64,000 nt of DNA from Mesorhizobium sp. M1B.F.Ca.ET.045.04.1.1 (lineage in GTDB: Bacteria > Pseudomonadota > Alphaproteobacteria > Rhizobiales > Rhizobiaceae). The notes beneath the pieces were generated by a model, which ran no database searches, was not told where the DNA came from, and worked only from the letters and a program-made list of their open reading frames with translations. How positions within the stretch are numbered: the stretch's first letter is position 1; each line of letters opens with the position of its first letter. The position numbers and the translations under genes were made by a program. The stretch covers positions 6,053,001 through 6,117,000 of the forward strand of contig NZ_CP034448.1 of NCBI RefSeq assembly GCF_003952465.1, read 5' to 3'. Of the stretch, positions 35,025-45,684 are shown one piece after another.

Positions 35025-36311
35025 ATGAATATTCTGTTGAAGCGCATTCTCGACCGCCTGGTGCGGGTCGGCAACCTCAAGGTGACCGGGCCGAAGGGCT
35101 CGACAGTCACTTTCGGCGACGGCAGCGGCGAGCCTGTGCACATGCACATCAAGACCACGCATGCCGAGCGCGCCATCAGCTTCGATCCGATGCTGGCCGT
35201 ACCCGAGGCTTATATGGACGGCGAGCTCGACATCCTCGAGGGTGGAGTGCTTGGAGTGATGCGCATCGCCTTCCAGAACATGGGCAGCGGCGGCATCGAC
35301 GCGACATGGTCGAAGGCGATCGAGGGCCTGCGCCACGCGTTCCGCCGCCTGCAGCAGATCAACACCGCCGCACGGGCGCGCCGCAACGTGCAGCGGCATT
35401 ACGATCTTTCCGGCGATCTCTACAAGCTCTTCCTCGACGAGGACATGCAGTATTCCTGCGCCTATTTCGAACAGCCAGACATGACGCTGGACGAAGCGCA
35501 GGTCGCCAAGAAGCGCCATATCGCCGCCAAGCTGAGGCTGAAGCCCGGACAGACGGTGCTCGACATCGGCTCCGGCTGGGGCGGCCTCGGCCTCTATCTC
35601 GCCAAGGCTTTCGACGTCGACGTGCAGGGTGTGACGCTATCCACCGAGCAGCATGGCGTCGCCACCGACCGCGCGCATGCGGCGGGCCTGCAGGATCGCG
35701 TCCATTTCGACCTCAAGGACTATCGCGCGCTCAACGAACGTTTCGACCGCATCGTCTCGGTCGGCATGTTCGAGCATGTCGGGGTCAACCATTACCGCAC
35801 CTTCTTCGACAAGTCGGCGACGCTGCTGAAGCCCGACGGCGTGATGCTGCTCCATACCATCGGCCGGTCCGGCGTGCCGTGGGCGACCAGCGCCTTCATC
35901 CGCAAATACATCTTCCCGGGCGGCTACGTCCCGGCCCTTTCCGAAGTGATGCCGGCGATCGAGAAGTCCGGCCTCGTCGTTACCGACATTGAGATTCTGA
36001 GGCTTCACTACGCCGATACGCTGAAGCACTGGGGCATGCGCTTTGCCGCCAACCGCGACAAGGCCAAGGCGATCTATGACGAGCGCTTCTGCCGCATGTG
36101 GGAATTCTACCTGGCAGCCTCGGAAGCCGCCTTCCGCTGGCAGGATCTGGTCATCTTCCAGATCCAGCTCGCCAAGAAGAACGATACGCTGCCGATGGCG
36201 CGCGACTACATGGCCAAATGCGAGAAGGCGCTGGAAATGCGCGACATGGGCCACCAGGAGCCTGCGCCTGCCACTGCCAAGCCCACCCGGCGGCGCAAGG
36301 CGGTGGAGTAG
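35025..36311 (+). CDS. cfa: Cyclopropane-fatty-acyl-phospholipid synthase
   Basis: 428 residues from ATG at 35025 (ATG at 35004 is an alternative). The N-terminal lipid-binding domain is followed by the methyltransferase domain with the SAM motif VLDIGSGWGGLGL, then VGMFEHVGVNHY and YIFPGGYVP, all typical of Cfa. It methylenates unsaturated acyl chains in membrane phospholipids. A basic, proline/alanine-rich tail ends the protein. It lies after the L9 terminator and probably has its own promoter. Confidence 0.92.
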   Translation: MNILLKRILDRLVRVGNLKVTGPKGSTVTFGDGSGEPVHMHIKTTHAERAISFDPMLAVPEAYMDGELDILEGGVLGVMRIAFQNMGSGGIDATWSKAIEGLRHAFRRLQQINTAARARRNVQRHYDLSGDLYKLFLDEDMQYSCAYFEQPDMTLDEAQVAKKRHIAAKLRLKPGQTVLDIGSGWGGLGLYLAKAFDVDVQGVTLSTEQHGVATDRAHAAGLQDRVHFDLKDYRALNERFDRIVSVGMFEHVGVNHYRTFFDKSATLLKPDGVMLLHTIGRSGVPWATSAFIRKYIFPGGYVPALSEVMPAIEKSGLVVTDIEILRLHYADTLKHWGMRFAANRDKAKAIYDERFCRMWEFYLAASEAAFRWQDLVIFQIQLAKKNDTLPMARDYMAKCEKALEMRDMGHQEPAPATAKPTRRRKAVE

Positions 36312-36354
36312 GAAACTTTCGCGATCGAGAAGCGACGCAGCGCCGCGTTCCTTC

Positions 36355-36389
36355 GCGCCCCCCTCTGCCCTGCCGGGCAGAGGGGGCGC
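36355..36389. repeat. Collapsed copy of the mosaic repeat (outer arms only)
   Basis: GCGCCCCCCTCTGCCC followed after 4 bases by GGGCAGAGGGGGCGC: the outer arms of the repeat family joined without the inner arms or spacer, as if the centre had been deleted. It sits 44 bases after the cfa stop and could act as a terminator hairpin. Confidence 0.7.
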
Positions 36390-36466
36390 TGCCCCGCCAT
36401 CGTAGCCAGCCTTGCAACTCCGCCCAGGTCTTGTGACAAGTCCCGGCAAACGTTACCGGTTCGGTT

Positions 36467-36787
36467 ATGACCTACGCCATCTACATCGCAGCTGCGCTTG
36501 CCGAAATCGCCGGCTGCTTTTCGTTCTGGGCCTGGTGGCGGCTGGAAAAGTCGCCGCTATGGCTCATCCCCGGCCTCGTCTCCCTCGCCCTGTTCGGGTA
36601 CCTTTTGGCGCTTGTCGAGACGAATGCCGCCGGCCGCGCCTATGCCGCCTATGGCGGCATCTATATCGCCGCCTCGCTCGCCTGGCTGTGGCTGGTGGAA
36701 GGCGTGCGGCCCGACCGCTGGGATCTCGGCGGCGCCATGCTCTGCATCGTCGGCGCCTCGGTCATCCTGCTCGCACCCAGAGCATGA
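36467..36787 (+). CDS. ynfA: YnfA family small membrane protein
   Basis: 106 residues, four predicted transmembrane helices, matching UPF0060/YnfA (AEIAGCFSFWAWWRL, AAYGGIYIAASLAWLWLVEG, DRWDLGGAMLCIVGASVILL). The family is related to small multidrug resistance transporters; its substrate is not established. The stop codon lies inside the following hairpin element. Confidence 0.9.
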   Translation: MTYAIYIAAALAEIAGCFSFWAWWRLEKSPLWLIPGLVSLALFGYLLALVETNAAGRAYAAYGGIYIAASLAWLWLVEGVRPDRWDLGGAMLCIVGASVILLAPRA

Positions 36788-36888
36788 TGCCGAAAAGTGT
36801 GAAGCGGTTTTCGGACGACATCATGCTCTATCTCTTTGATTTGGAACCGGATGATTTTAGATCGATTCGACCTAAAATCATCCGGTTC
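36779..36888. repeat. Pair of rhizobial intergenic palindromes
   Basis: First hairpin: AGAGCATGATG (36779-36789) with CATCATGCTCT (36819-36829), overlapping the ynfA stop, around the core CCGAAAAGTGTGAAGCGGTTTTCGG that itself folds. Second: a perfect 17-bp stem, GAACCGGATGATTTTAG (36844-36860) with CTAAAATCATCCGGTTC (36872-36888). Both are of a kind scattered through rhizobial genomes. They fill the gap before the Rsm22 gene. Confidence 0.8.
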
Positions 36889-36903
36889 TAAGGGGAGCCT
36901 GAA

Positions 36904-37869
36904 GTGGAACTGCCAGCCCCGCTCCGGCAAGGCGTCGACAGCCTGCTCGACAAGGTGACGCTGCCGACACTGAAGCAGGCCGCGCGCACGCTTTCGGAAC
37001 GCTACCGCGCCGAACTGCGCGACGGCCGACTGCATATGGGCGAAGAGATCGCGGTGAAGGCCTATCTGGCGACCAGGCTGCCCGCCACCTATGCCGCCGT
37101 GCGCACCAGCCTGGATGCATTGGCCGAAGCGCGCCACGACTTCCAGCCGAAGAGCCTGCTCGATATCGGCGCCGGACCTGGCACTATGCTTTGGGCCACG
37201 GCTGACGCATATCCGGAGCTCGAGCAGGCGGTTCTGGTCGAGGCGAGTGCCGCGGTGCGCAAGATCGGGCAGTCGCTGGCCGCCGACGGGGTCGGCGCCC
37301 GGACGAGATGGATCGCCGGCGACGCCACCATCGACCTGGATGGTCTCGAGCCCGCCGACCTCGTCAGCGCCGCCTATGTGCTCGACGAGATCGTGCCTGC
37401 CTCGCTGCCGAAACTCGTCGACCGGCTTTGGCGGCTGACAGCCGACACGCTGCTCATCGTCGAGCCCGGCACGCCTGCCGGCTGGCAGCGCATTCTTGCC
37501 GCGCGATCGCAGCTTGCCGAAGCCGGCGCGCATGTCCTGGCGCCTTGCCCGCACGAGGCGCCCTGCCCGCTCGTTCCACCCGACTGGTGCCACTTTGCGC
37601 GCCGCGTCGCCCGCTCGCGCCTGCATCGTCTGGTCAAGGAAGCCGACGTGCCGTGGGAGGACGAGAAATTCATCTATCTCGCCGCCTGCCGGCAGCCGGC
37701 GCCGGCGCGCGCAGCACGGGTGCTCGCGCCGCCGAAAGGCGGCTCCGGCAAGGTGCTGCTGAAACTCTGCCAGCCGGACGGCAGCGCCGGCGAGCAACTG
37801 TTCAGCAAGCGCGACGGGGACGTTTTCAGGACCGCGCGGCGGGCGGACTGGGGCGATGCGCTGGGCTGA
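36904..37869 (+). CDS. Rsm22 family protein (METTL17-like, putative small-subunit assembly factor)
   Basis: 321 residues, GTG start with GGGGAG seven bases upstream. The SAM-type motif LLDIGAGPGTMLW is at 85-97, and the Rsm22 block contains PCPHEAPCPL, DWCHFARRVARS and EDEKFIYLAAC. Four cysteines (215, 221, 229, 262) match the spacing of the iron-sulfur ligands known in mitochondrial METTL17 for the first three (C-x5-C-x7-C). Rsm22 proteins bind the mitochondrial small subunit; the bacterial role is unproven. Confidence 0.85.
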   Translation: MELPAPLRQGVDSLLDKVTLPTLKQAARTLSERYRAELRDGRLHMGEEIAVKAYLATRLPATYAAVRTSLDALAEARHDFQPKSLLDIGAGPGTMLWATADAYPELEQAVLVEASAAVRKIGQSLAADGVGARTRWIAGDATIDLDGLEPADLVSAAYVLDEIVPASLPKLVDRLWRLTADTLLIVEPGTPAGWQRILAARSQLAEAGAHVLAPCPHEAPCPLVPPDWCHFARRVARSRLHRLVKEADVPWEDEKFIYLAACRQPAPARAARVLAPPKGGSGKVLLKLCQPDGSAGEQLFSKRDGDVFRTARRADWGDALG

Positions 37870-38328
37870 GGGCATACGCCGATGACGTTTAGAGAGATCC
37901 CGCAGTCGATGCGCTGGAACCGTCGACACTTTGGAAGTTGGCCGAAGCGCCCGAACTTCGTCATCCACGGGTCTGCGTCGCGCCGCTTCGCTCCTTGATC
38001 CGCCCGTGGATGACGACTTGATCAGCGTTTCGGCTAATCTCGACTGCTTGCGAAATCATTCGCGAACAGACGTAGCGGGTCGGCTATGAGTCTCCCCAAC
38101 GGCAATCGGCCGTCAAAATTGTTCTTGCTTCGTTCCAGGCTTGCCCGTAAGAATCACGACTTGCCGAGTCAACCGGAATCGGGCCACCGGAATACTGTCC
38201 TGTGGATGGTTTTCCGTTCCTGTGAACATTGGGCATCAAGCTGGTTGGACCGAGGAGTGTTGCAGAAAGGTCAGCACCGAATCTTCCCGTTCTGATATCG
38301 AGGAGGCAGGATCGAAATCGGGGATATC
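37870..38328. other. Intergenic region upstream of dnaB
   Basis: 459 bp without a supported gene. It holds a perfect 13-bp inverted repeat CGTCATCCACGGG (37959-37971) / CCCGTGGATGACG (38003-38015) separated by 31 bases, which may end the preceding transcript, and should contain the dnaB promoter. A 69-codon open frame at 38086 lacks a good start and homology. Confidence 0.5.
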
Positions 38329-39819
38329 ATGGCAGAGGCGGCACTGAAACTCGGCGTGGCGGAACAACCGCTCTATCGCGAGGCACCGAACAACATCGAG
38401 GCCGAGCAGGCGCTGCTCGGCGCCATCCTCGTCAACAACGACGCTTTCTACCGTGTCTCGGATTTCCTGAAGCCGGCGCATTTCTACGAGCCGCTGCACC
38501 GCCGGGTCTTCGAGGTCGCGGCCGAGCTCATCCGCATGGGCAAGATCGCGACGCCGATCACGCTGAAGACGTTCCTTCCCGCCGAAGAAAAGGTCGGCGA
38601 CATGACGGTGGCGCAATATGTCGTGCGGCTTGCTGTCGAAGCAGTCACCGTCGTCAATGCGACTGACTACGGCCGCGCCATCTACGACCTCGCCACGCGC
38701 CGGGCGCTGATCACCGTCGGCGAGGACATGGTCAACATCGCCTATGACGCGCCGGTCGACATGTCGCCCTCCGACCAGATCGAGGACGCCGAGCGGCGCC
38801 TTTTCGAGTTGGCGGAAACAGGCCGCTACGACGGCGGCTTCGAAAGCTTCAACGATGCGGTCAAGACCGCCGTCGACATGGCCAATGCCGCCTATATGCG
38901 CGACGGCCATCTGTCGGGCATCGCCACGGGCCTGCGCGACCTCGACCGCCGCATGGGCGGCCTGCAGCCTTCCGACCTGATCGTGCTTGCCGGACGCCCC
39001 GGCATGGGCAAGACCTCTTTGGCCACCAACATCGCCTTCAACATCGCCGAGGCCTATGTGCCGGCGCAGCAGGCCGACGGTTCGTTCAAGGCCGCCAATG
39101 GCGGCGTCGTCGGCTTCTTCTCGCTGGAAATGTCGTCGGAACAGCTCGCCACCCGCATCATCTCCGAGCAGACCGAAATCTCGTCATCGAAGATCCGCCG
39201 CGGCGAAATCTCCGAGATGGACTTCGAGAAGCTGGTCGCCTGCTCGCAGACGATGCAGAAGATCCCGTTGTTCATCGACCAGACCGGCGGTATCTCGATC
39301 GCGCAGCTCTCCGCCCGGGCGCGGCGGCTGAAGCGCCAGCGCGGCCTCGACCTCATCGTCATCGACTATATCCAGCTGATGCAGGGATCGAGCGCCAGGG
39401 CCTCGCAGAACCGCGTGCAGGAAATCACCGAGATCACCACCGGCCTGAAAGCGCTCGCCAAGGAGCTCGGCGTGCCGATCATCGCGCTGTCGCAGCTGTC
39501 GCGTCAGGTCGAAAGCCGCGACGACAAGCGCCCGCAGCTCTCGGACCTGCGTGAATCCGGCTCCATCGAGCAGGACGCCGACGTGGTGCTGTTCGTCTAC
39601 CGCGAGGAATACTACCTCAAGAACCGCGAGCCGAAGCTCGGCACCGACGAGTACATCAAGTGGGAAAACGAGATGAACGAGGCGCGCGGCAAGGCCGAGT
39701 GCATCGTGGCCAAGCAGCGCCACGGGCCGACGGGAACCGTCAGCCTCGCCTTCCACGGCGAGTTCACGCGATTCTCCGACCTGGCGGAAGAGCATCATCT
39801 GCCGGAAAGGTTTGAGTAG
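38329..39819 (+). CDS. dnaB: Replicative DNA helicase
   Basis: 496 residues. N-terminal DnaG-interaction domain (NNIEAEQALLGAIL), linker, then the RecA-like motor with Walker A GRPGMGKTS (222-230), a Walker B/DIDYIQLM region, and SQLSRQVESRDDKRPQLSDLRESG. It unwinds DNA at the replication fork. No intein is present. Confidence 0.96.
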   Translation: MAEAALKLGVAEQPLYREAPNNIEAEQALLGAILVNNDAFYRVSDFLKPAHFYEPLHRRVFEVAAELIRMGKIATPITLKTFLPAEEKVGDMTVAQYVVRLAVEAVTVVNATDYGRAIYDLATRRALITVGEDMVNIAYDAPVDMSPSDQIEDAERRLFELAETGRYDGGFESFNDAVKTAVDMANAAYMRDGHLSGIATGLRDLDRRMGGLQPSDLIVLAGRPGMGKTSLATNIAFNIAEAYVPAQQADGSFKAANGGVVGFFSLEMSSEQLATRIISEQTEISSSKIRRGEISEMDFEKLVACSQTMQKIPLFIDQTGGISIAQLSARARRLKRQRGLDLIVIDYIQLMQGSSARASQNRVQEITEITTGLKALAKELGVPIIALSQLSRQVESRDDKRPQLSDLRESGSIEQDADVVLFVYREEYYLKNREPKLGTDEYIKWENEMNEARGKAECIVAKQRHGPTGTVSLAFHGEFTRFSDLAEEHHLPERFE

Positions 39820-39844
39820 CTCTTGGTAAACGCCTCATTCCTTC

Positions 39845-40004
39845 GCGCCCCCCTCTGTCCTACCGGACATCTCCCCCTCAAGGGGGGAGATTGGATGTCG
39901 CTTTGGCTTTCGCCAATCACCGACGTTGCAAGGTGGGCGCTGTCGGCGAAGCTGCTGATCTCCCCCCTTGAGGGGGAGATGTCCGGCAGGACAGAGGGGG
40001 GTGC
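39845..40004. repeat. Mosaic palindromic repeat, copy 5 (TCCTACCGGACA module)
   Basis: Left arm GCGCCCCCCTCTGTCC, ACCGGACATCTCCCCCTCAAGGGGGGAG; right arm CTCCCCCCTTGAGGGGGAG, GTCCGGCAGGACAGAGGGGGG. It lies between dnaB and radA, where other rhizobia often carry alr. Confidence 0.85.
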
Positions 40005-40043
40005 TGTCCCGCCGACCTATCCAATTGTCGCAGGCCGCGCCTA

Positions 40044-41462
<1,419 letters not shown>

Positions 41463-41489
41463 TACGGCTCATGATGTGGGGCGAAAGAC

Positions 41490-42179
41490 ATGCCGATTAC
41501 GCTGCTTGACGGAATTCTCGTCGGCTTCACCCTGGTCTCCGCAATGCTTGCCATGGTGCGCGGCTTTTCCCGCGAGGTGCTGTCGGTGGTGTCCTGGGCA
41601 GCGGCGGCGGCGGCGGCGTTCTTCTTCTACAAGCCGGTCCTGCCCTACGTTCAGCCCTATGTCGACAACGACAAGATCGCCATGGCCGCGGCGGCCGGGA
41701 TCGTCTTCGTCATCGCGCTGATCGTCGTTTCGGTGATCACCATGAAGATCGCCGACTGGATCATCGATTCGCGCATCGGCGCGCTCGACCGCACGCTTGG
41801 CTTCCTCTACGGCGCCGCGCGCGGCGTCCTGGTCGTCGCGGTGGCGCTTTTGTTCTTCAACTGGCTGGCCGGCGCCAAGGCGCCCGCCTGGATCGCCAAC
41901 GCCAAATCGCGACCGCTGCTCGAGACGATCGGCGCCAAGCTCGAAAGCGTGCTGCCCGAGAACACGGAAGAGCTGGTCAACAAATATACGCATAAGGGCA
42001 CGGCCACGACCGAGGCGCCGGCGACCACCGACCAGCCCGCGGCCGAACCGCCGGCCGCCGGCGAGGACAACGCACCGGCACCCGACGACAGCGAAGGCGA
42101 GGCTCCGGCCGACAACGAGCCGACCCCTGCCCCCGCTCCGGCACCCGCACCCGCTCCTGCTCCAGCGCCGGCAAACTGA
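41490..42179 (+). CDS. cvpA: CvpA family membrane protein
   Basis: 229 residues. The CvpA fold has four predicted helices in the first ~130 residues (VRGFSREVLSVVSWAAA, GFLYGAARGVLVV are typical). The last ~65 residues are a disordered tail rich in Ala, Pro, Glu and Asp. Its position just before purF is conserved widely, including the colicin V production locus that gave the name. Confidence 0.9.
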   Translation: MPITLLDGILVGFTLVSAMLAMVRGFSREVLSVVSWAAAAAAAFFFYKPVLPYVQPYVDNDKIAMAAAAGIVFVIALIVVSVITMKIADWIIDSRIGALDRTLGFLYGAARGVLVVAVALLFFNWLAGAKAPAWIANAKSRPLLETIGAKLESVLPENTEELVNKYTHKGTATTEAPATTDQPAAEPPAAGEDNAPAPDDSEGEAPADNEPTPAPAPAPAPAPAPAPAN

Positions 42180-42286
42180 GTCCAGGCCAGCGCTGGCCTG
42201 AGGCATTTTGTGAATGCTGGACGGCGTGCGTTGCTTTCGACGAGCGATCGCCTTATATGGCGATTTTAGCGGAGCTTGAGCCCCAC

Positions 42287-43768
42287 ATGGCAGTTTCGAA
42301 GGCAGACGCAGACGACGTGCTTTCCGCCGAGGCCGACGATCATTTCCACGACGAGTGCGGCGTGTTCGGTATTTTCGGCCGGCAGGACGCCGCGGCCATC
42401 GTCACGCTCGGCCTTCACGCCTTGCAGCATCGCGGCCAGGAAGCCGCCGGCATCGTCTCCTATGACGGCACGCAGTTCCACGTCGAGCGCCATGTCGGCC
42501 TGATCGGCGACACCTTCACCAAGCAGAACGTCATCGACCGCCTGCAGGGCAATCGCGCCATTGGCCACACGCGATACGCCACGACCGGCGGCGCCGGCCT
42601 TCGCAATGTCCAGCCCTTCTTCGCCGAGCTTGCCGAGGGCGGCCTGGCGGTCGCCCATAACGGCAATCTCACCAATGCGCTCACCGTGCAGCGCGTGCTG
42701 CAGAAGCAGGGCTCGATCTTCTCCTCCACCTCCGACACCGAGACGCTGCTGCATCTGGTCGCGACCAGCAAGGAACGCGATCTCAACTCGCGCTTCATCG
42801 ACGCGATACGCCAGGTCGAGGGCGCCTTCTCGCTGGTTGCGTTGACGGCCAAGAAGATGATCGGCTGCCGCGATCCGCTCGGCATCCGTCCGCTGGTGCT
42901 CGGCGACCTCGACGGCGCCTGGATCCTCGCTTCCGAGACCTGCGCCCTCGACATCATCGGCGCCCGTTTCGTGCGCGACATCAAGCCCGGCGAGATGGTG
43001 GTCGTCACCTCCAAAGGCATCGAGAGCCTGTTCCCGTTCGAGCCGCAGAAGACCCGCTTCTGCATTTTCGAATATGTTTATTTCGCCCGGCCGGATTCCT
43101 CGGTCGAGGGCCGCAACGTCTATGAGGTGCGCAAGCGCATCGGCGCGGAGCTGGCGCAGGAAAATCCGGTCGAGGCCGACATCGTCGTGCCGGTGCCGGA
43201 TTCGGGCACGCCGGCCGCGATCGGCTTTTCCCAGGCCGCGGGCATTCCCTTCGAGCTCGGCATCATCCGCAACCACTATGTCGGCCGCACCTTCATCCAA
43301 CCGGGCGATTCCATCCGCCACATGGGCGTCAAGCTCAAGCACAACGCCAACCGCCGCATGATCGAAGGCAAGCGCGTGGTGCTGGTCGACGATTCCATCG
43401 TGCGCGGCACCACCAGCCAGAAGATCGTGCAGATGGTGCGCGACGCCGGCGCCAAGGAAGTGCATATGCGCATCGCCTCGCCGCCGACCAGCGCTTCCTG
43501 CTTCTACGGCGTCGACACGCCGGAGAAGTCGAAACTGCTCGCATCGCGCATGTCGGTCGAGGAGATGGCCGAGTTCATCCGCGTCGATTCGCTCGGCTTC
43601 CTGTCGATCGATGGGCTTTACCGCGCCGTCGGCGAGGCGCGCCGGGACAGCGACCAGCCGCAGTTCTGCGACGCCTGCTTCACTGGACAGTACCCCACCC
43701 GCCTGCTCGACTTCGAAGGCCACGACAATGTGCGCACGCTGTCGCTGCTGGCGTCGAGTGGGTCGTAG
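42287..43768 (+). CDS. purF: Amidophosphoribosyltransferase
   Basis: 493 residues from ATG at 42287 (42257 is an alternative). Cys24 in DECGVFGIFG is the glutaminase nucleophile exposed after removal of the propeptide. The PRPP motif lies in VVLVDDSIVRGTTS, and cysteines in FCIFEYVYF, ASCFYGVDTP and CDACFTG are placed like the 4Fe-4S ligands of Bacillus-type PurF. First step of purine synthesis. Confidence 0.95.
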   Translation: MAVSKADADDVLSAEADDHFHDECGVFGIFGRQDAAAIVTLGLHALQHRGQEAAGIVSYDGTQFHVERHVGLIGDTFTKQNVIDRLQGNRAIGHTRYATTGGAGLRNVQPFFAELAEGGLAVAHNGNLTNALTVQRVLQKQGSIFSSTSDTETLLHLVATSKERDLNSRFIDAIRQVEGAFSLVALTAKKMIGCRDPLGIRPLVLGDLDGAWILASETCALDIIGARFVRDIKPGEMVVVTSKGIESLFPFEPQKTRFCIFEYVYFARPDSSVEGRNVYEVRKRIGAELAQENPVEADIVVPVPDSGTPAAIGFSQAAGIPFELGIIRNHYVGRTFIQPGDSIRHMGVKLKHNANRRMIEGKRVVLVDDSIVRGTTSQKIVQMVRDAGAKEVHMRIASPPTSASCFYGVDTPEKSKLLASRMSVEEMAEFIRVDSLGFLSIDGLYRAVGEARRDSDQPQFCDACFTGQYPTRLLDFEGHDNVRTLSLLASSGS

Positions 43769-43798
43769 GCTGTCAGACCACCATTGTATTCGCCAAGT

Positions 43799-43955
43799 TA
43801 CCCCCCTCTGTCCTGCCGGACATCTCCCCCTCAAGGGGGAGATCGGCTGAACGTGTGGCTTTCGCCAATCGCCAAGGCTGCAGAGCAAGCGCCAGCTTTG
43901 GTGAAATCCAATCTCCCCCCTTGAGGGGGAGATGCCCGGCAGGGCAGAGGGGGGT
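43799..43955. repeat. Mosaic palindromic repeat, copy 6 (TCCTGCCGGACA module)
   Basis: Left arm CCCCCCTCTGTCCTGCCGGACA then CTCCCCCTCAAGGGGGAG; right arm CTCCCCCCTTGAGGGGGAG then ATGCCCGGCAGGGCAGAGGGG. It fills most of the gap between purF and the short-chain dehydrogenase gene. Confidence 0.85.
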
Positions 43956-43985
43956 GTCTCGCGCCTATCCTATGGAAGCTTTCGC

Positions 43986-44729
43986 ATGACCCTCGACCTC
44001 TCCGGCCGCGTGGCGGTCGTTACCGGCGCCTCGCGCGGCATCGGCTATTTCATCGCCAGGGAACTGGCCGCCGCCGGCGCGCATGTGGTTGCCGTTGCCC
44101 GCACCGTGGGCGGGCTGGAAGAGCTCGACGACCAGATCAAGGCCGATGGCCGCGGACAGGCGACGCTGGTGCCCCTCGACCTCACCGACATGGCCGGCAT
44201 CGACCGGCTGGGCGGCGCGATCCACGAACGTTGGGGCAAGCTCGACATATTGGTGGCAAATGCCGGCATCCTCGGCGTGATCTCGCCGATCGGCCATGTC
44301 GAGGCAAAAACCTTCGAGAAGGTGATGACCATAAACGTCACCGCGACCTGGCGGCTGATCCGCTCGGTCGATCCGCTGCTGAGGCTCTCCGATGCCGGCC
44401 GTGCGATCATCATGTCCTCGAACGCTGCGCATTCGGCGCGCGCCTTCTGGGCGCCTTACGCAGCGTCCAAGGCGGCCGTCGAGACGATGATGCGCTCCTG
44501 GGCGCATGAGACCGAGAGCCTGCCGCTCAGGGTCAATGCCGCCGATCCGGGCGCCACCCGGACCGCGATGCGCGGGCAGGCCATGCCCGGCGAGGATCCC
44601 GAAACGCTGCCGCATCCCTCCGAGATCGCCAGGCGCATCGCGCCGCTGGCGAGCCCGACGCTGAAGGAAACCGGGCTGATCTTCCAGGCCAAGCACAACC
44701 GCTTCGTCGCCTACCGGCAGCCGGAATAA
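43986..44729 (+). CDS. Short-chain dehydrogenase/reductase
   Basis: 247 residues from ATG at 43986 with GGAAG upstream; upstream codons belong to the repeat. Cofactor motif TGASRGIG, NAG, catalytic Tyr and Lys in PYAASKAAVE, and a C-terminal PGATRTAM. A classical SDR of unknown substrate found next to purF in several rhizobia. Confidence 0.88.
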   Translation: MTLDLSGRVAVVTGASRGIGYFIARELAAAGAHVVAVARTVGGLEELDDQIKADGRGQATLVPLDLTDMAGIDRLGGAIHERWGKLDILVANAGILGVISPIGHVEAKTFEKVMTINVTATWRLIRSVDPLLRLSDAGRAIIMSSNAAHSARAFWAPYAASKAAVETMMRSWAHETESLPLRVNAADPGATRTAMRGQAMPGEDPETLPHPSEIARRIAPLASPTLKETGLIFQAKHNRFVAYRQPE

Positions 44730-44805
44730 ACCCGCCTCAGGACGGATTAAACAGGCCTCCGGCAACGTTCTTCGAATGTAGAACATTCGAAACCGGAGGA
44801 CCGAC

Positions 44806-45447
44806 ATGCGCAGACTTCTTCTCGTTGCCGCCACCGCCACTGCCGTCGCACTCGCCGCCATGGCAGGCGCGGCGCTGTCGCAAGACGCCAAGATGAGTTT
44901 CTTCGTCACCAGCGTCGGCTCCGGCAAGGGCGCCGAACTCGGCGGCCTGAAGGGGGCTGACGCGCATTGCGCTTCGCTCGCGGAAGCGGCCGGCGTCACC
45001 GGCAAGACCTGGCACGCTTATCTCTCCTCCAGCGCTGAGGATGCGCGCGACCGCATCGGCAAGGGCCCTTGGTTCAACGCCAAGGGCGAGAAGATCGCCG
45101 ACGATGTCGCCTCGCTGCATGGCGACGCCAACGGCATCACCAAGCAGACGGCGCTGACCGAAAAAGGCGAAATGGTCAACGGCCGCGGCGACAAGCCCAA
45201 CCGGCATGACATGCTGACCGGCTCGAAACCCGACGGCACGAAGATCGCCGACCAGACCTGCGGCGACTGGACGATGAGCGGCGCGGAAGGGGTGGCGATG
45301 ATGGGCCATCACGACCGCACAGGGCTGGACGATTCGGCAGCGGCGAAATCGTGGAATTCCTCTCATGCCTCGCGCGGCGGCTGCAGCCAGGAGGCGCTGA
45401 AGGGCACCGGCGGCGACGGCCTGTTCTACTGCTTCGCGGTCGAGTGA
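44806..45447 (+). CDS. Secreted lectin/endostatin-like fold protein
   Basis: 213 residues. A signal peptide (MRRLLLVAATATAVALAAM to about ALSQD) leads a domain starting FFVTSVGSGKGAELGGLKGADAHC, with WHAYLSSS, ADQTCGDWTMSG, GGCSQEAL and a final FYCFAV. Four or more cysteines and the Trp/Gly pattern resemble C-type-lectin/endostatin-like bacterial proteins. Function unknown; periplasmic or secreted. Followed directly by a strong hairpin. Confidence 0.75.
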   Translation: MRRLLLVAATATAVALAAMAGAALSQDAKMSFFVTSVGSGKGAELGGLKGADAHCASLAEAAGVTGKTWHAYLSSSAEDARDRIGKGPWFNAKGEKIADDVASLHGDANGITKQTALTEKGEMVNGRGDKPNRHDMLTGSKPDGTKIADQTCGDWTMSGAEGVAMMGHHDRTGLDDSAAAKSWNSSHASRGGCSQEALKGTGGDGLFYCFAVE

Positions 45448-45454
45448 GCGCGCT

Positions 45455-45554
45455 AGATCGGTTCGTCGTTTCACCGAAACGACAAACCGATCTATCTTCA
45501 TGTTTTGACGCAATTCCTGACCGGAAAATCGTCTCAAACTTTTTCTGGAGTTGC
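45455..45554. repeat. Long hairpin plus a copy of the GCAATTCC hairpin element
   Basis: The first part is an 18-bp stem with one mismatch, AGATCGGTTCGTCGTTTC / GAAACGACAAACCGATCT (45455-45472 and 45476-45493), a 3-base loop, just after the lectin-like gene. The second, GCAATTCC ... GGAGTTGC (45510-45554), is related to the tandem pair at 26698-26797. Confidence 0.75.
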
Positions 45555-45684
45555 TTTAGGTGAAGGCCCCATTCACGGGTCTGTGAACGGTGCAGCGGAA
45601 GCGTGTTCCGCCGCCCTGCTTTCGCCATCTGAGGGGAGTTGCTAGGATCGATCCGACTCCCACATCCAGCAAAGAGGAATTTCC

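Noticed and set aside
38086..38295. 69-codon open frame upstream of dnaB
   Set aside because: No good ribosome site, no homology and unusual composition; lies in the probable dnaB promoter.
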